A stretch of 64,000 nucleotides of DNA from Candidatus Freyarchaeota archaeon (GTDB lineage: Archaea; Asgardarchaeota; Jordiarchaeia; Jordiarchaeales; Jordiarchaeaceae). The translations under genes and the position numbers were made by a program. The stretch spans positions 34,045-98,044 of the forward strand of contig JAUQZE010000015.1 in the NCBI GenBank assembly GCA_030587365.1. Reading direction: 5' to 3'. Of this stretch, positions 1 through 9,156 are shown one piece after another. Every line of letters begins with the position of its first letter. The first letter of the stretch is position 1. The notes below the pieces were generated by a model, which had not been told where the DNA came from, ran no database searches, and saw nothing but the letters and a program-made list of their open reading frames with translations.

Positions 1-1470
1 AATGATGTTAACCGTTATTCCTAGTTCTCCCAATCCGTAATCGCGATAAGTGTCTGAAAATCGTGTTCTTGATACCCCGTATCTTATTTTTTGTGTGTTA
101 ATTGTTGAAGGTAGTTTTTGGATTGATTTCTCTACGGCTTTTAAAAGATGCTCGGCTGCGGGGGTGTTCGGTTCAATCAGAGCTTCATAATCGAGGATGC
201 AGTTATGGGAGTCTATGAGAAATGCTTTTCTAATTTCACTGTTATTCTTTTTCAACTCCCTACGTGCGCTCTGGAGGGCAGAAACCCCCACCTTAAAATA
301 GATGTCATCGGTTATCTCCGGGGCTCTGGTTGAAATCATAATTACTGTATCTCCCAAGGCTGCGGAGAGTACTTTAAATTCCTTCTCTTGAACCCGTACA
401 AACGGTGTTGCCGCATTATCAAATTTGATTTCCTTCAATTTTCTAATACTTTGCTTAATTACTTCGCGAGTTTCTCTCGCGCTGCAAAGGTTCTGTCCGT
501 GAGTGCACGCTCCGTGAGTTACGGAAAGTATAGTATCATTTGGTTCTTCGATTTTTTCTGAGAGGAGACGCGGGAGAGCCGATGAGCCGGTTTCCTTGAA
601 GGGACCATAATGTATGAAGGAGGAGAAGATTACTCCCTTCAACTTTTGATCCTTTTTGGACCTGAAGGCAACCAGTAGCGCAGGTAGGTCTGCTTTTTCT
701 CCAAATTTGTCGGTGACGCTTTCTATTTTCTGCGGATTTTTGAGAATCCACTCCAGGAAAAAACCACGAATTAATTCGTAACCACTAACTCCCAGTTTCT
801 TTTTAATGGGCTTTTCGACTATGTGAAATGCAATAAAATTTGGTACTGAAAGAATAGCTGCTGCGATAACGAAATCCAGCAGCCAAGGGACTAGGTAAAT
901 AGTTTTTAGGTTGCCCATAATTAGGGCGTAGAAGGTAACACCGAGAAGGGGGAGGACGCTTGAGAGTAGTACGCTGAGTGGATTTCCGAAGGTGGAAATG
1001 GTGATCAAGATTACCAGGCAAAGTGCATAAACGAATGCTGCCCCAAAGAGGGTTACTATCATGAGAATTTGGGGGCGGCCCAAAATCGCGGAAACAAATG
1101 AGCCCATGAAAAAGAAAAATTCCCATAAGGCAACAAAAATCAAAGAAAAGGCCAGTGATCTAGCTAATGAAAAGACGGGGCTCTTAATTTTTCCTATCGT
1201 ATACAGTAAAAGGGAAGAGGTGAGCATCGGGAAGGCGAATACTAAAACACCAACTTCAATTCCGTTGATTATTGTTTCAGTTAAATCCCCCCGGGGAACA
1301 TAGGAAAGCATACCCATCGTTAGGCTTAATAACAATCCGGTCAAGGCCAAAGCCCTAGCAGACGGGGGATTAAAAGGATACGTAAAAAGTCTAGTGGCTC
1401 TTTCACGCAACGTCCACTTATCAGGCTTAATTAACTTTAAATAATCGTTTTCAGTCCTACCAGAAGACAG
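1..1470 (-). CDS. DUF2070 family membrane protein (partial, 3' end off window)
   Basis: The reverse-strand frame is open from about 1476 to the first base of the window, so the C-terminus is missing. The N-terminal ~200 residues hold several hydrophobic helices separated by short polar loops. The soluble part that follows contains HYGPFKETGSSALPRLLSEK and THGACTHGQNLCS, which I recognise as signatures of the archaeal DUF2070 family; its function is unknown. The start is uncertain because no in-frame ATG or GTG lies ahead of the first membrane helix. A CTG at 1470 follows a GGTG-type ribosome site, and a TTG at 1410 is the first ordinary alternative. The gene reads alone, with a non-coding gap of about 280 bp behind it. 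Confidence 0.75.
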   Translation of the reverse strand, partial: MSSGRTENDYLKLIKPDKWTLRERATRLFTYPFNPPSARALALTGLLLSLTMGMLSYVPRGDLTETIINGIEVGVLVFAFPMLTSSLLLYTIGKIKSPVFSLARSLAFSLIFVALWEFFFFMGSFVSAILGRPQILMIVTLFGAAFVYALCLVILITISTFGNPLSVLLSSVLPLLGVTFYALIMGNLKTIYLVPWLLDFVIAAAILSVPNFIAFHIVEKPIKKKLGVSGYELIRGFFLEWILKNPQKIESVTDKFGEKADLPALLVAFRSKKDQKLKGVIFSSFIHYGPFKETGSSALPRLLSEKIEEPNDTILSVTHGACTHGQNLCSARETREVIKQSIRKLKEIKFDNAATPFVRVQEKEFKVLSAALGDTVIMISTRAPEITDDIYFKVGVSALQSARRELKKNNSEIRKAFLIDSHNCILDYEALIEPNTPAAEHLLKAVEKSIQKLPSTINTQKIRYGVSRTRFSDTYRDYGLGELGITVNII

Positions 1471-1754
1471 GAAACTTCACCTTCCCGAAATATATCTTAT
1501 AATATCTAAATTGAGAATTTAAATATAATCTAGAAAAAGTCGCGGAAAGAGGTATACAGTAGAGCCTAAGAAAAAAATAATTTAAAATTTAAAAGCCCAC
1601 TCCAAGTGTTCTTTATAATTGAATTATAACGAATCATTCGATTTATGTAATCGTGTTTGTCTTTGTCTCTTATAACCATAGCTTGGGTTTCGTATCTCTC
1701 TTTACAGTATCCCAATTCAGGATTGGGGGTTTGTGTGAATGATTATTTTTGATG

Positions 1755-2405
1755 CTACCGGAAATAGATGAAAGTTTCATCAGGTAAATACATTTTTACT
1801 CTCTTGCAAATTTCGTCGCGATCATCGATTTTAGAGTAACCCCCTTTTTTCAATCTTTTTTCCATTTCTATTTGAAAGGGCGGAACTCCTTCGGATGGAA
1901 ATTTTTCGCATAGATAAGTTATAAAGTAAACTTTCTTCTTAGGATTTAAATTGAGATACAGAAAGGTTTTATAAGGATCATCGAATAGTACTGCGATTGC
2001 TGTTATCGCGTATACGCCCTCAAAAGTGTCGTAAGGTTCGAGCGATTTTTGCTCCTCTGTTATTCTTTTATTCTCTTCTCTAATAGCTTTTATGAGTTCA
2101 TAGGCTTCGTTTAAATTATTCAGTTGAAAAACCAGCTCAGCGCGTTTGTACATCTTTAAAGGAAATTGAGGCACCCACACTCCATTAACCTCTTCACCCA
2201 TAAAGTGTTTACGCATAGGAGCCTTCACTTTAATTTCTACGAGCTTGATTTTGGTTGCCTGCTCTTCCAAAATTTTCCCTAAAGACTGACCGAATACGTA
2301 CTCCAGTTGCTGGGGAATAGTACTGAAGTCCGTACCTTCTTCTTTTATTAACTTGGTTTTGTTAGTTGGATTTCCTAGTTTCGAGGAGTGTGAATCATAA
2401 CCCAT
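1755..2405 (-). CDS. hypothetical protein, 216 aa
   Basis: I do not recognise this protein. It is soluble, mixed in charge and has no signal peptide or membrane segment. Residues 90-125 are a likely amphipathic helix (YELIKAIREENKRITEEQKS), followed by a hydrophobic stretch FEGVYAITAIAVLFDD and a basic C-terminal third. The ATG start at 2405 is followed by no better candidate, and the coding frame has the lysine/glutamate-rich composition of its neighbours. It stands alone: DUF2070 lies downstream on the same strand after a 280-bp gap, and a divergent ferredoxin gene begins 190 bp upstream. Confidence 0.6.
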   Translation of the reverse strand: MGYDSHSSKLGNPTNKTKLIKEEGTDFSTIPQQLEYVFGQSLGKILEEQATKIKLVEIKVKAPMRKHFMGEEVNGVWVPQFPLKMYKRAELVFQLNNLNEAYELIKAIREENKRITEEQKSLEPYDTFEGVYAITAIAVLFDDPYKTFLYLNLNPKKKVYFITYLCEKFPSEGVPPFQIEMEKRLKKGGYSKIDDRDEICKRVKMYLPDETFIYFR

Positions 2406-2595
2406 CTAAACACCTCATTCAAGAAATACGTTCATTAATCTCTTCGCATCCCCAAAATTTTATGGTTAAGTGAGAATTCACCTCATGATAATTTGTATTA
2501 TTTTGGTTACTAATTCACCATTTTACGATTAGAGTTTGAACATAAAAAATTTATCTCAAGTTTTTTAAAAAAAATTCGATAGTTTTAAAGGTGTT

Positions 2596-3315
2596 ATGAT
2601 TTTATGTATGCACAGTCCTAGAAACGTGATTAGGGTGTTTAGCTTGGCGATTCCCGCTTTTTCAAAAAACATCGACCGAGATAAAATAGTAATTGAATTG
2701 AAAATGTTGACAAAACGCCTTAAACTGAAACTTGACCGGAGCAAGTGCGTTGGTTGTGGAATATGTTTATCTGCTTGCCCGACGGAAGCCATCGAACGTG
2801 GACCAGTTGGAGCGTCACTAAAGGGTTTAACAAATGTTCCCACAGTAGTGATAGATCAGGAAAAGTGTTCCTTCTGTGGGGTCTGTGAAATACTGTGCCC
2901 CTTCGGATGTATCGAACTGACCATAGACAATGAGCATAAACTGATACTTCAGGAGAAGGGAGCTCTCCCAAAAATTGAAAAAACTGAAGTTAATTGCGAG
3001 CCAACAGGGCAGAAAGCATACAAATTTTTCGAGGGAGAAATTAGCATACACTATGAAAAATGTCCCGGAGGATGTTCTACCTGTGTGCAGATATGTCCGG
3101 TTAGGGCTTTAAATATCCCGAAAAGAAAAAACTGGGAGAAACCATTCAAAATTGAAATTGATAAAGAAAAATGTATTCTTTGTGGAGCATGCATAAACAG
3201 TTGCCCGGCAAAAGATGTTATAGAAATAGAAAGAAACAAGTTCTGTTTTTCTGGAGAACACACCGAAATTTGGGAAGAAGTCATGGAAAAGTTAAAAAAA
3301 CCAAAAAGAATGTGA
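2596..3315 (+). CDS. polyferredoxin with four [4Fe-4S]-type clusters (likely frameshifted at 3' end)
   Basis: An electron-transfer protein. Four cysteine clusters are visible at residues 51-61 (CVGCGICLSACP), 91-105 (CSFCGVCEILCP), 156-167 (CPGGCSTCVQICP) and 193-203 (CILCGACINSCP), which would bind up to four [4Fe-4S] centres. The ATG at 2596 has a GGTG ribosome site; an internal ATG at 2704 would remove an N-terminal extension that is not ferredoxin-like. The frame stops at 3315 just after an A-rich run. In the next frame coding continues to a stop at 3442 with a plausible tail (CEKYLQTCHCTLAEG), so one base is probably extra in 3296-3307. The partner redox enzyme is probably the FrhB-like protein downstream; this is inference from adjacency. 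Confidence 0.8.
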   Translation: MILCMHSPRNVIRVFSLAIPAFSKNIDRDKIVIELKMLTKRLKLKLDRSKCVGCGICLSACPTEAIERGPVGASLKGLTNVPTVVIDQEKCSFCGVCEILCPFGCIELTIDNEHKLILQEKGALPKIEKTEVNCEPTGQKAYKFFEGEISIHYEKCPGGCSTCVQICPVRALNIPKRKNWEKPFKIEIDKEKCILCGACINSCPAKDVIEIERNKFCFSGEHTEIWEEVMEKLKKPKRM

Positions 3316-3519
3316 GAAATACCTGCAGACCTGCCACTGCACCCTAGCAGAAGGTGTGCCATTCTCGAATACAATCAAGGAGGTAATGGAAAAAAATTCT
3401 GGAACTGCAACCCACCCCCCCATGAAAGAAGCAAAAAATTAAGTAGAGTAATCCTCATTAGTTAAACTTTAAACTATGAGGAGATTATCCTCCATTGGCG
3501 AGAGGAAGCTAAAATTATG

Positions 3520-3535
3520 TTTAACTTCAGTTAAA
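3520..3535. promoter_or_regulatory. inverted repeat ahead of FrhB-like gene
   Basis: A perfect 6-bp inverted repeat TTTAAC-TTCA-GTTAAA ends 8 bp before the ATG at 3544. A related GTTAAACTTTAAAC stretch lies at 3461-3474, and an imperfect repeat ATGAGGA-GATTA-TCCTCCAT lies at 3476-3495. Together they could be an operator region for the FrhB-like gene. No regulator is linked to it, and short AT-rich repeats arise by chance in this genome. Confidence 0.25.
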
Positions 3536-3543
3536 AAAAGTTA

Positions 3544-4713
3544 ATGGAAGCATTTAGTGTGAGGACAGGTGACTTTGTACTAGCAAGTAGTAAGGATAGT
3601 AAGCTATCCGAAAGTTATGGCGGAGGAGCTATCCAAACAATCCTTAAAACTGCTCTAGAAAATAAGTATGTAGATAAGGTATTATCCTTTCAAGAGAAAA
3701 AGACTAGATACGATCTCAGTCCAGTAATCATAGAGCAGCCGGATCAGATAGACTCCCTACCTCTTTCTCAATTTAGTGTATACCATGTTTCGGGTGCTAA
3801 TAACATACCCAAATACCTACAACAGAATTTAAAAGGGGCTGGAAAGATAGCTATAGTCGCAAAGCCATGCGACGTTAGAGCCCTAGTGGAGCTAGCAAAA
3901 AGGAGACAGATAAACTTAGATGAGCTAGTAGTTTTGGGGGAGGAATGCTACGGAAAAATTTCACCAAAAAAGGTTAAGAAGACCCTAGATGAAGAGCAAT
4001 TGGATACCAGCAAAGTAGCTTATGAAAGAATAAAGGGTAATACATACAGCACTATTGTTGAAGGAGAAAACAGGAGTTATACTTTGGGGGAAACGCTGGA
4101 TTTAGAAGGAAGTTGTAAAAGATGCGCAGAACGTGAACCCACCATTTCGGATATTTCTTTCCTAGTTATAGAGGAAAACGATAAAACAAGAACACTAATA
4201 CACATAAACTCAGAAAAGGGTCTAAAACTTCTTGAGCTCGCTTCAGCAAAACTAAATCTAGATAGAGCAAATGAGGAAATATTGAAACATCGGAATAGAG
4301 AAATGGAACAGTTAAGAGATAAGGCAGAAAAGTACAAGACGGAACAATTTAAAATCTTTGATAAAAATTCGGAGAAAGATAGGTATTCTTATTTCAAGAA
4401 GTTACTTGAAAACTGCAGAAAATGTGGAATGTGTATCAAAGCCTGTCCAATTTGTATCTGTGTAGATTGTAGTGTAATTAAGAAGAGGAAAGAAATAGAC
4501 CCGGTTTTTTACTTCTTACTGCGTATGGGGCACATGGGCGAGTGCTGTGTGAACTGTGGTAATTGCGATTCCGTATGCAACTTTCTGGAACCCGGACCAA
4601 GCCTAATATTCCATAGACTAGGAGAACTCTCAAAATCGGCCCTAAACTATGAACCCGGAAAAAATGTGAATGAGTCTCCTCCAAGAACTAAGAAAACCAT
4701 AAAAAAGAGCTAA
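3544..4713 (+). CDS. FrhB/FdhB-like iron-sulfur flavoprotein (F420 dehydrogenase beta-subunit family)
   Basis: Members of this family move electrons between F420H2 or similar carriers and iron-sulfur partners, using FAD. The N-terminal FrhB fold is seen in SYGGGAIQTILKTALEN (24-40) and in AKPCDVRALVEL (106-117), with further cysteines at 135 and CKRC 191-194. The C-terminal ferredoxin part has CRKCGMCIKACPICICVDC (291-309) and CCVNCGNCDSVC (334-345), enough for two [4Fe-4S] clusters. A charged helix (235-275) joins the two halves. At 389 residues it is longer than simple FrhB and resembles FdhB-type proteins with fused ferredoxin. It follows the polyferredoxin gene by about 100 bp beyond the corrected end, so the two may form one electron-transfer unit. 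The catalytic partner is not in the window and the substrate is unknown. Confidence 0.75.
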   Translation: MEAFSVRTGDFVLASSKDSKLSESYGGGAIQTILKTALENKYVDKVLSFQEKKTRYDLSPVIIEQPDQIDSLPLSQFSVYHVSGANNIPKYLQQNLKGAGKIAIVAKPCDVRALVELAKRRQINLDELVVLGEECYGKISPKKVKKTLDEEQLDTSKVAYERIKGNTYSTIVEGENRSYTLGETLDLEGSCKRCAEREPTISDISFLVIEENDKTRTLIHINSEKGLKLLELASAKLNLDRANEEILKHRNREMEQLRDKAEKYKTEQFKIFDKNSEKDRYSYFKKLLENCRKCGMCIKACPICICVDCSVIKKRKEIDPVFYFLLRMGHMGECCVNCGNCDSVCNFLEPGPSLIFHRLGELSKSALNYEPGKNVNESPPRTKKTIKKS

Positions 4714-4955
4714 CGTCTTGAAGAAAACTTTTTGTATAGTTTTCAAAAAATTAAGTTTTCTTAAAATACGCAATTACGCGCTTCTTTATTTTTAAAAACT
4801 TGTACGACGAAAACCATCCCCTTTGAATAAAGGTAAGCATTAAAACAGCCTTTTTATTTGAACCAAACACATACGCAATTGTTGTTGTACAGTATCTTTT
4901 TTAAGGCGATTTTGTCTCATCCTATCCTTAAAGGAATCTTGGTTGATGATTTAGA

Positions 4956-5819
4956 ATGGAACGGAAGAAAATAACGGTACTTGATATTAAGAAAATGAAG
5001 GAAGAACACAAGAAAATTGTTATGCTAACAGCCTATGATACTCCTACAGCTCAGATTTTGGATGAGGTGGGGGTAGACATTGTTCTTGTGGGTGACTCGT
5101 TGGGGAACAATGTTTTGGGATACAGAGACACGCTCTCCGTAACCATGGATGACATGGTTAGACACACCGCCGCTGTACGCAGGGGAATCGAGTACGCGTT
5201 ACTGATTGGTGATATGCCTTTTGGCTCCTGTATAACTCCCGAGAACGCTGCAAGGAATGCTATGCGTTTCGTTCAGGAGGGCGGTGCTGAGGCTGTTAAA
5301 CCGGAAGGCGGGAAAAGAATTATTGATGTCGTGAAGGCGATTCTTAACCTTGGCGTTCCGGTGATGGGGCACATTGGACTGACTCCTCAGTCTATTCACA
5401 TTTTTGGAGGTCACAAGGTTCAAGCGAGAACTGAGAAGGCGATAAAATCATTATTGGATGATGCTAGGGCTCTGGATGAGGCGGGAGTGTTCTCGATAGT
5501 GTTGGAGGGGATACCCTGGCAGGTTGCTGAGCTAATAACGGACTCCGTAGAGGCGGCCACGATAGGAATCGGCGCGGGTATTCACTGTGACGGACAGGTA
5601 TTAGTGTTCCACGACGCTGTGGGAATTAATCAAGACTTTAAACCCAAGTTTGTGAAGAGATTCGGAAATGTGAGAGAAGCCATTAAAAACGCGGTCACAT
5701 ATTACAAGGAGGAAGTGGAAAAAGAGCTATTTCCCACGGAGGAATACTCATACTCTCTAACAGAAGAAGTGGTACAAAAGTTAGACAAAATTAAGAAAGA
5801 ATCCAAAAAAGTGCTTTAA
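4956..5819 (+). CDS. panB: 3-methyl-2-oxobutanoate hydroxymethyltransferase (PanB)
   Basis: First committed step of pantoate and coenzyme A synthesis: transfers a hydroxymethyl group from 5,10-methylene-tetrahydrofolate (or tetrahydromethanopterin) to alpha-ketoisovalerate. The length (287 aa) is normal. Family hallmarks run in order: KIVMLTAYD near 20, DIVLVGDSLGNNVLGY (40-56), the GDMPFGS loop, GAEAVKPEGG, PVMGHIGLTPQS, and IGIGAGIHCDGQVLVFHD near 210-225. The ATG at 4956 is preceded by a weak GGTTGATG ribosome site. It stands alone between non-coding gaps, so it probably has its own promoter. Cytoplasmic TIM-barrel enzyme, high certainty. Confidence 0.96.
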   Translation: MERKKITVLDIKKMKEEHKKIVMLTAYDTPTAQILDEVGVDIVLVGDSLGNNVLGYRDTLSVTMDDMVRHTAAVRRGIEYALLIGDMPFGSCITPENAARNAMRFVQEGGAEAVKPEGGKRIIDVVKAILNLGVPVMGHIGLTPQSIHIFGGHKVQARTEKAIKSLLDDARALDEAGVFSIVLEGIPWQVAELITDSVEAATIGIGAGIHCDGQVLVFHDAVGINQDFKPKFVKRFGNVREAIKNAVTYYKEEVEKELFPTEEYSYSLTEEVVQKLDKIKKESKKVL

Positions 5820-5892
5820 GTGTCAAATGAATTTAGTTTTAACAATTTTTCTGTTCCTATTACATTTTTGCTGTTCCATTCTAAAAAACTTT

Positions 5893-6004
5893 TAACCACG
5901 GCCATTGCGTAACAGCAGTAGACCTTTCAAACCATATTGACATAGTGTTGCAAGCACATGGAAAGTACGCCTACCTCACTGGAACCATCAAAATCCCCGC
6001 TTAA
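5893..6004 (+). other. short coding-like fragment, possible gene remnant
   Basis: The 358-bp gap between panB and the next gene holds a short open stretch ending at a TAA at 6002-6004 that reads CVTAVDLSNHIDIVLQAHG and then YAYLTGTIKIPA. It reads like real protein but has no start codon or ribosome site, so it is at best the tail of a decayed gene. I do not recognise the family. The rest of the gap is AT-rich, with a promoter-like TATA stretch near 6130-6145 for the gene at 6178. Confidence 0.25.
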
Positions 6005-6177
6005 CTTATAATTTTACCTTCCGATGCAGAGTATATTTTAGAGTAATTTAAATATCACTATCACCGAGAGCACATGTTGCCCTACTCTTAGAAAAAGAGA
6101 CTACCTAGAATGTTCAGTTACATTTTTTTAATAGTATTTATACTATAAACTTAGCTTTACCAAAGAAAGGGGTTTAC

Positions 6178-7413
6178 ATGGAATTTATTAGTTCAGGGAA
6201 TTCGGAGCTAGATGTTTTACTTGGTGGGGGTTTTGTTAGAAATTCTTCGGTTCTCTTTTTAACTGAAGCGGGCGGTATGGGTGAGATAGTTGCCCTGAAT
6301 TTGTTTACCAACAGATTATCCTTGGGTGATGCTGGATTTATTATAGACTTGGATATACCTCCTCGAAGAATCAGAGAATGGTTTAGATTCAAAAAATTTG
6401 ACATCGATAAGTTTGAGAAGAGTGCGCGATTTTTTATGGTAGATGGTTTTACTAGAATGTACGGGGAGAGTTCTTCTGATGAGAAATACGTGATAGATAA
6501 GCCCAGAGATATTGTGCACTTTAGTGCTTATATGGTTGAACTTGAACAAATAATTGAGAAAAATAAACCAAACGTTTTTAGCTTGGTATTTTCTAGCAAC
6601 TTTTTCCTGTTTAGGAAACAGGGTCTTGACAAGGTTATTAATTTTATTTTTAAAGCTAGAGTGATGCTCAGCCAGTTTGGCTTGTGTGTCTTTGTTTTCG
6701 ATAAAGGTATGCTTGATGAAAAGAGTCTACGGACATTAGAACACGCATTCGACTATGTTTTAGACCTTAGAATATCTGAGAGAGACAGAAAATTTCAGAA
6801 GTATTTAAGAGTGATCAAATCTCCATCACCCAACTATCAAGATGATTTCGTTCCCTACGAGATAAGACCCGGAGGATTTGCTCTGAGCACTAGGACCGTT
6901 GAGGAGTTTGATTACATAAAACAACAAATGAAGATGCTAGATGAGGGAATCCTTGAGATTTTAGAAACAAGAGTAACAATACAGGATCCAAAATTCTACC
7001 CGTCGATTTTTGAAATGATTATAGAAGAATTCGGATACGAAGAGGCAAGTGAATTCATGTACCAGCAAGGAAAAAAGGGCCCCCCTTTGATTGAAGATTT
7101 TAGGAAACAGTTCAAAATAGCCGACACTAAAAAGGCGGTAGAATCATTTGCCAAACTTACCGAGCTCCGCGGACATGGTGAATTCGAAGTCAAATTTGAT
7201 GAAAAGACAAACGGTTACAAATTTAAAATAATTAATTCCCCGTTTTGCTCATATTTTAAGGGGCTAGGTAAGGCTGCTGGCTTTTTAACAGCAGGGATTT
7301 TTGCAGGGGCTTTTGAAATCTACACTGGAGACAATTACGAGTGTGAAGAGGTAAAATGTATAGCAAAGGGTGATGATCATTGCGAATATGTAGTGAAACC
7401 TTCAAAAATTTAA
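6178..7413 (+). CDS. pseudo-KaiC ATPase domain fused to V4R domain, copy 1
   Basis: Two-domain protein. Residues 1-230 follow the RecA/KaiC outline: an opening SSGNSELDVLLGGGFVRNSS as in KaiC (target motif LLGGG), but where KaiC has its GxxGxGKT nucleotide loop this protein has LTEAGGMGEI, so ATP binding is doubtful. Residues ~325-411 are a V4R (4-vinyl-reductase) domain, with GLGKAAGFLTAGIFAG and a terminal CEEVKCIAKGDDHCEYVV; V4R domains bind small hydrophobic or tetrapyrrole-like ligands. A helical linker (EEFDYIKQQMKMLDE) joins them. The ATG at 6178 has a good AAAGGGGT ribosome site. A paralogue follows 65 bp downstream on the same strand. It may be a ligand-sensing signalling protein; that is inference. 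Confidence 0.7.
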   Translation: MEFISSGNSELDVLLGGGFVRNSSVLFLTEAGGMGEIVALNLFTNRLSLGDAGFIIDLDIPPRRIREWFRFKKFDIDKFEKSARFFMVDGFTRMYGESSSDEKYVIDKPRDIVHFSAYMVELEQIIEKNKPNVFSLVFSSNFFLFRKQGLDKVINFIFKARVMLSQFGLCVFVFDKGMLDEKSLRTLEHAFDYVLDLRISERDRKFQKYLRVIKSPSPNYQDDFVPYEIRPGGFALSTRTVEEFDYIKQQMKMLDEGILEILETRVTIQDPKFYPSIFEMIIEEFGYEEASEFMYQQGKKGPPLIEDFRKQFKIADTKKAVESFAKLTELRGHGEFEVKFDEKTNGYKFKIINSPFCSYFKGLGKAAGFLTAGIFAGAFEIYTGDNYECEEVKCIAKGDDHCEYVVKPSKI

Positions 7414-7478
7414 AAAAATTTCAGCAGAGGAAACATACCTTATGGTTTTCTCACATATTTTTTTAGGGGTGAAAACCA

Positions 7479-8717
7479 ATGGAGTTATTAAGTACAGGTA
7501 TTCCAGCCTTTGATTTTCTAATCGGGGGCGGTTTTGAGAGGAATGCCCAAATCTTATTGTTAACCGAAACCGGCTCCATGGGGGAAATTTTGCCCCTACA
7601 GATTATGGACTTCAGATTGAAGCAGGGAGACAGTGGATTAGTTCTGGATCTTGATTTACCGACCGCGCGAATCAGAGAATGGTTAAGGCATTTTAATTTT
7701 AAAATTGAAGAACTTGAGAAGGGAAAAAAGTTTTTCCTAGTTGATGGATTTACGAACCTTTATGGAAAACTTCAATCCGAAGAAGAGTTCGTTATCGATG
7801 AGCCGAGAGACCTCATACATCTCAACACCTATCTTTATAATGTTATCCAATCCATGAAAGAGTACAAGTCTAGTTACTTTAATGTATGTTTTATGAGCAA
7901 CATTATGCTATCAAAAGGACAAGATATCGACAAAATTATCAATTTGATATATAAGAGTAAGATGCTACTCAGCGAGTGTGGTACATCAATTTTCGTTTTT
8001 AATAAGGATATACTAGATGAGAAAAGTATAAGCACATTGAAGCATATTTTTGACTATGTTATCGAGTTTAAAGTCTCTGAAACTAATGAAAGGTATAAAA
8101 GATTTCTAAGAGTCTCCAAATCACCTACATTAGATTACATAGATGACCTCATCCCATATGAACTGGAAAAAAAAGGAATTGCCCTGAGTACAGAGATAAT
8201 GGAGGAGTTTAACAGACTGAAACAGCACCTAAAGATGCCCGAAAAAGGTGTCGTAGAGCTATTAGGAACAAGGATTATAATTAACGAAGCAAACCACGAG
8301 ACCCAAATCATCAAATCTATAATTGAAAAATATGGCTATGAAAAAGCGGGTAAAATGATTTATTCTCAAGGAAAAGAAATAAGTAAATCACTAGTTGAAG
8401 CGCTTATGAGACATTTCAAGCCCTCAAGCCTAAGTGAAGCTGTACCAACATATGCCAGATTTAATACATTAAGGGGATATGGTAAGTTTATCGGGGAACT
8501 CGATGAGAAAAATAATACTCTCCGCGTAAAGCATTTAAACTCTACCTTCTGCGACAGGTATACCAACTTAAAAAAACCAACCGGATTCTGGATTAGTGGA
8601 GTAATAACTGGACTCTACGAAATAGTCACTGGAAAGAAGTGCATAACGGAAGAAGTGAAGTGTATAGCCAAAGGAGACGAATATTGCGAATACATCACAA
8701 AACCGATCAATACCTAG
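7479..8717 (+). CDS. pseudo-KaiC ATPase domain fused to V4R domain, copy 2
   Basis: Tandem paralogue of the preceding gene over its full length (412 versus 411 aa). The KaiC-like opening STGIPAFDFLIGGGFERNAQ is intact, but the P-loop position reads LTETGSMGEILPL with no GKT/S. The C-terminal V4R domain keeps the pattern FNTLRGYGKF ... STFCDRYTNLKKPTGFWISG ... CITEEVKCIAKGDEYCEYI, with the same spacing of the last three cysteines as in copy 1. The ATG at 7479 follows AGGGGTGA, a strong ribosome site. Both copies probably arose by local duplication and then diverged. They may respond to different ligands or form a heteromer; the sequence cannot decide. Confidence 0.7.
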   Translation: MELLSTGIPAFDFLIGGGFERNAQILLLTETGSMGEILPLQIMDFRLKQGDSGLVLDLDLPTARIREWLRHFNFKIEELEKGKKFFLVDGFTNLYGKLQSEEEFVIDEPRDLIHLNTYLYNVIQSMKEYKSSYFNVCFMSNIMLSKGQDIDKIINLIYKSKMLLSECGTSIFVFNKDILDEKSISTLKHIFDYVIEFKVSETNERYKRFLRVSKSPTLDYIDDLIPYELEKKGIALSTEIMEEFNRLKQHLKMPEKGVVELLGTRIIINEANHETQIIKSIIEKYGYEKAGKMIYSQGKEISKSLVEALMRHFKPSSLSEAVPTYARFNTLRGYGKFIGELDEKNNTLRVKHLNSTFCDRYTNLKKPTGFWISGVITGLYEIVTGKKCITEEVKCIAKGDEYCEYITKPINT

Positions 8718-8820
8718 TTTCCACAATTAAGATGATGAAAAGATAACCTCTTGAGTACATTTAGTTTTTATAAAAAAAGGAAAAATAAGGGAAGTCCCAT
8801 TCCGCGTCTTCTTTATTCGG

Positions 8821-9072
8821 TTACTCTTCATGTTCTTCTTCCTCGTCTTCGTCCTCTTCCTCTTCTCCCTCCTCTTCCTCCTCTTCTTCGTAACCCAGTT
8901 CTTCTTCTTGGTATTCTTCTGATAAGCTAAAGAAGGTGTCGCTGTCTGTGCCTATTGTTTTTTCGATGACATCCGCTATTTCCAGTTCGTGGTTCATTGC
9001 ACATTCAGGAGTTCTTACGCAGCCCATTAGGAGATCCCATAGCGTTTCATAACTGTTAACTAGTTCGGTCAC
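8821..9072 (-). CDS. small protein with polyglutamate tail
   Basis: An 83-residue protein from a GTG at 9072. The first 50 residues look globular and helical and hold two cysteines (CVRTPEC). The last 30 are almost entirely Glu and Asp, an extreme acidic tail encoded by a CTC/TTC-rich stretch. The same frame stays open upstream to about 9165 and reads KITKRNDKFLIKELGIDDL there, which looks like protein. A strong GGAGGA ribosome site at 9163-9168 lies 6 nt before an in-frame ATA at 9156, but no ATG, GTG or TTG follows it closely. The gene may therefore be longer than given. Function unknown; acidic tails often mediate binding to basic partners. Confidence 0.5.
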   Translation of the reverse strand: MTELVNSYETLWDLLMGCVRTPECAMNHELEIADVIEKTIGTDSDTFFSLSEEYQEEELGYEEEEEEEGEEEEDEDEEEEHEE

Positions 9073-9156
9073 AGCTTCAATGATTTTTTTCTTTGTGGTT
9101 TTTAAATCATCTATTCCTAGTTCTTTGATTAGAAATTTATCATTACGCTTCGTTAT

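Noticed and set aside
803..1126. Reverse-strand open frame of 107 codons at the left edge
   Set aside because: It overlaps the better-supported DUF2070 frame on the same strand and has no family features.
3051..3374. Reverse-strand open frame opposite the polyferredoxin gene
   Set aside because: It is the mirror of real coding sequence; the cysteine clusters on the plus strand are decisive.
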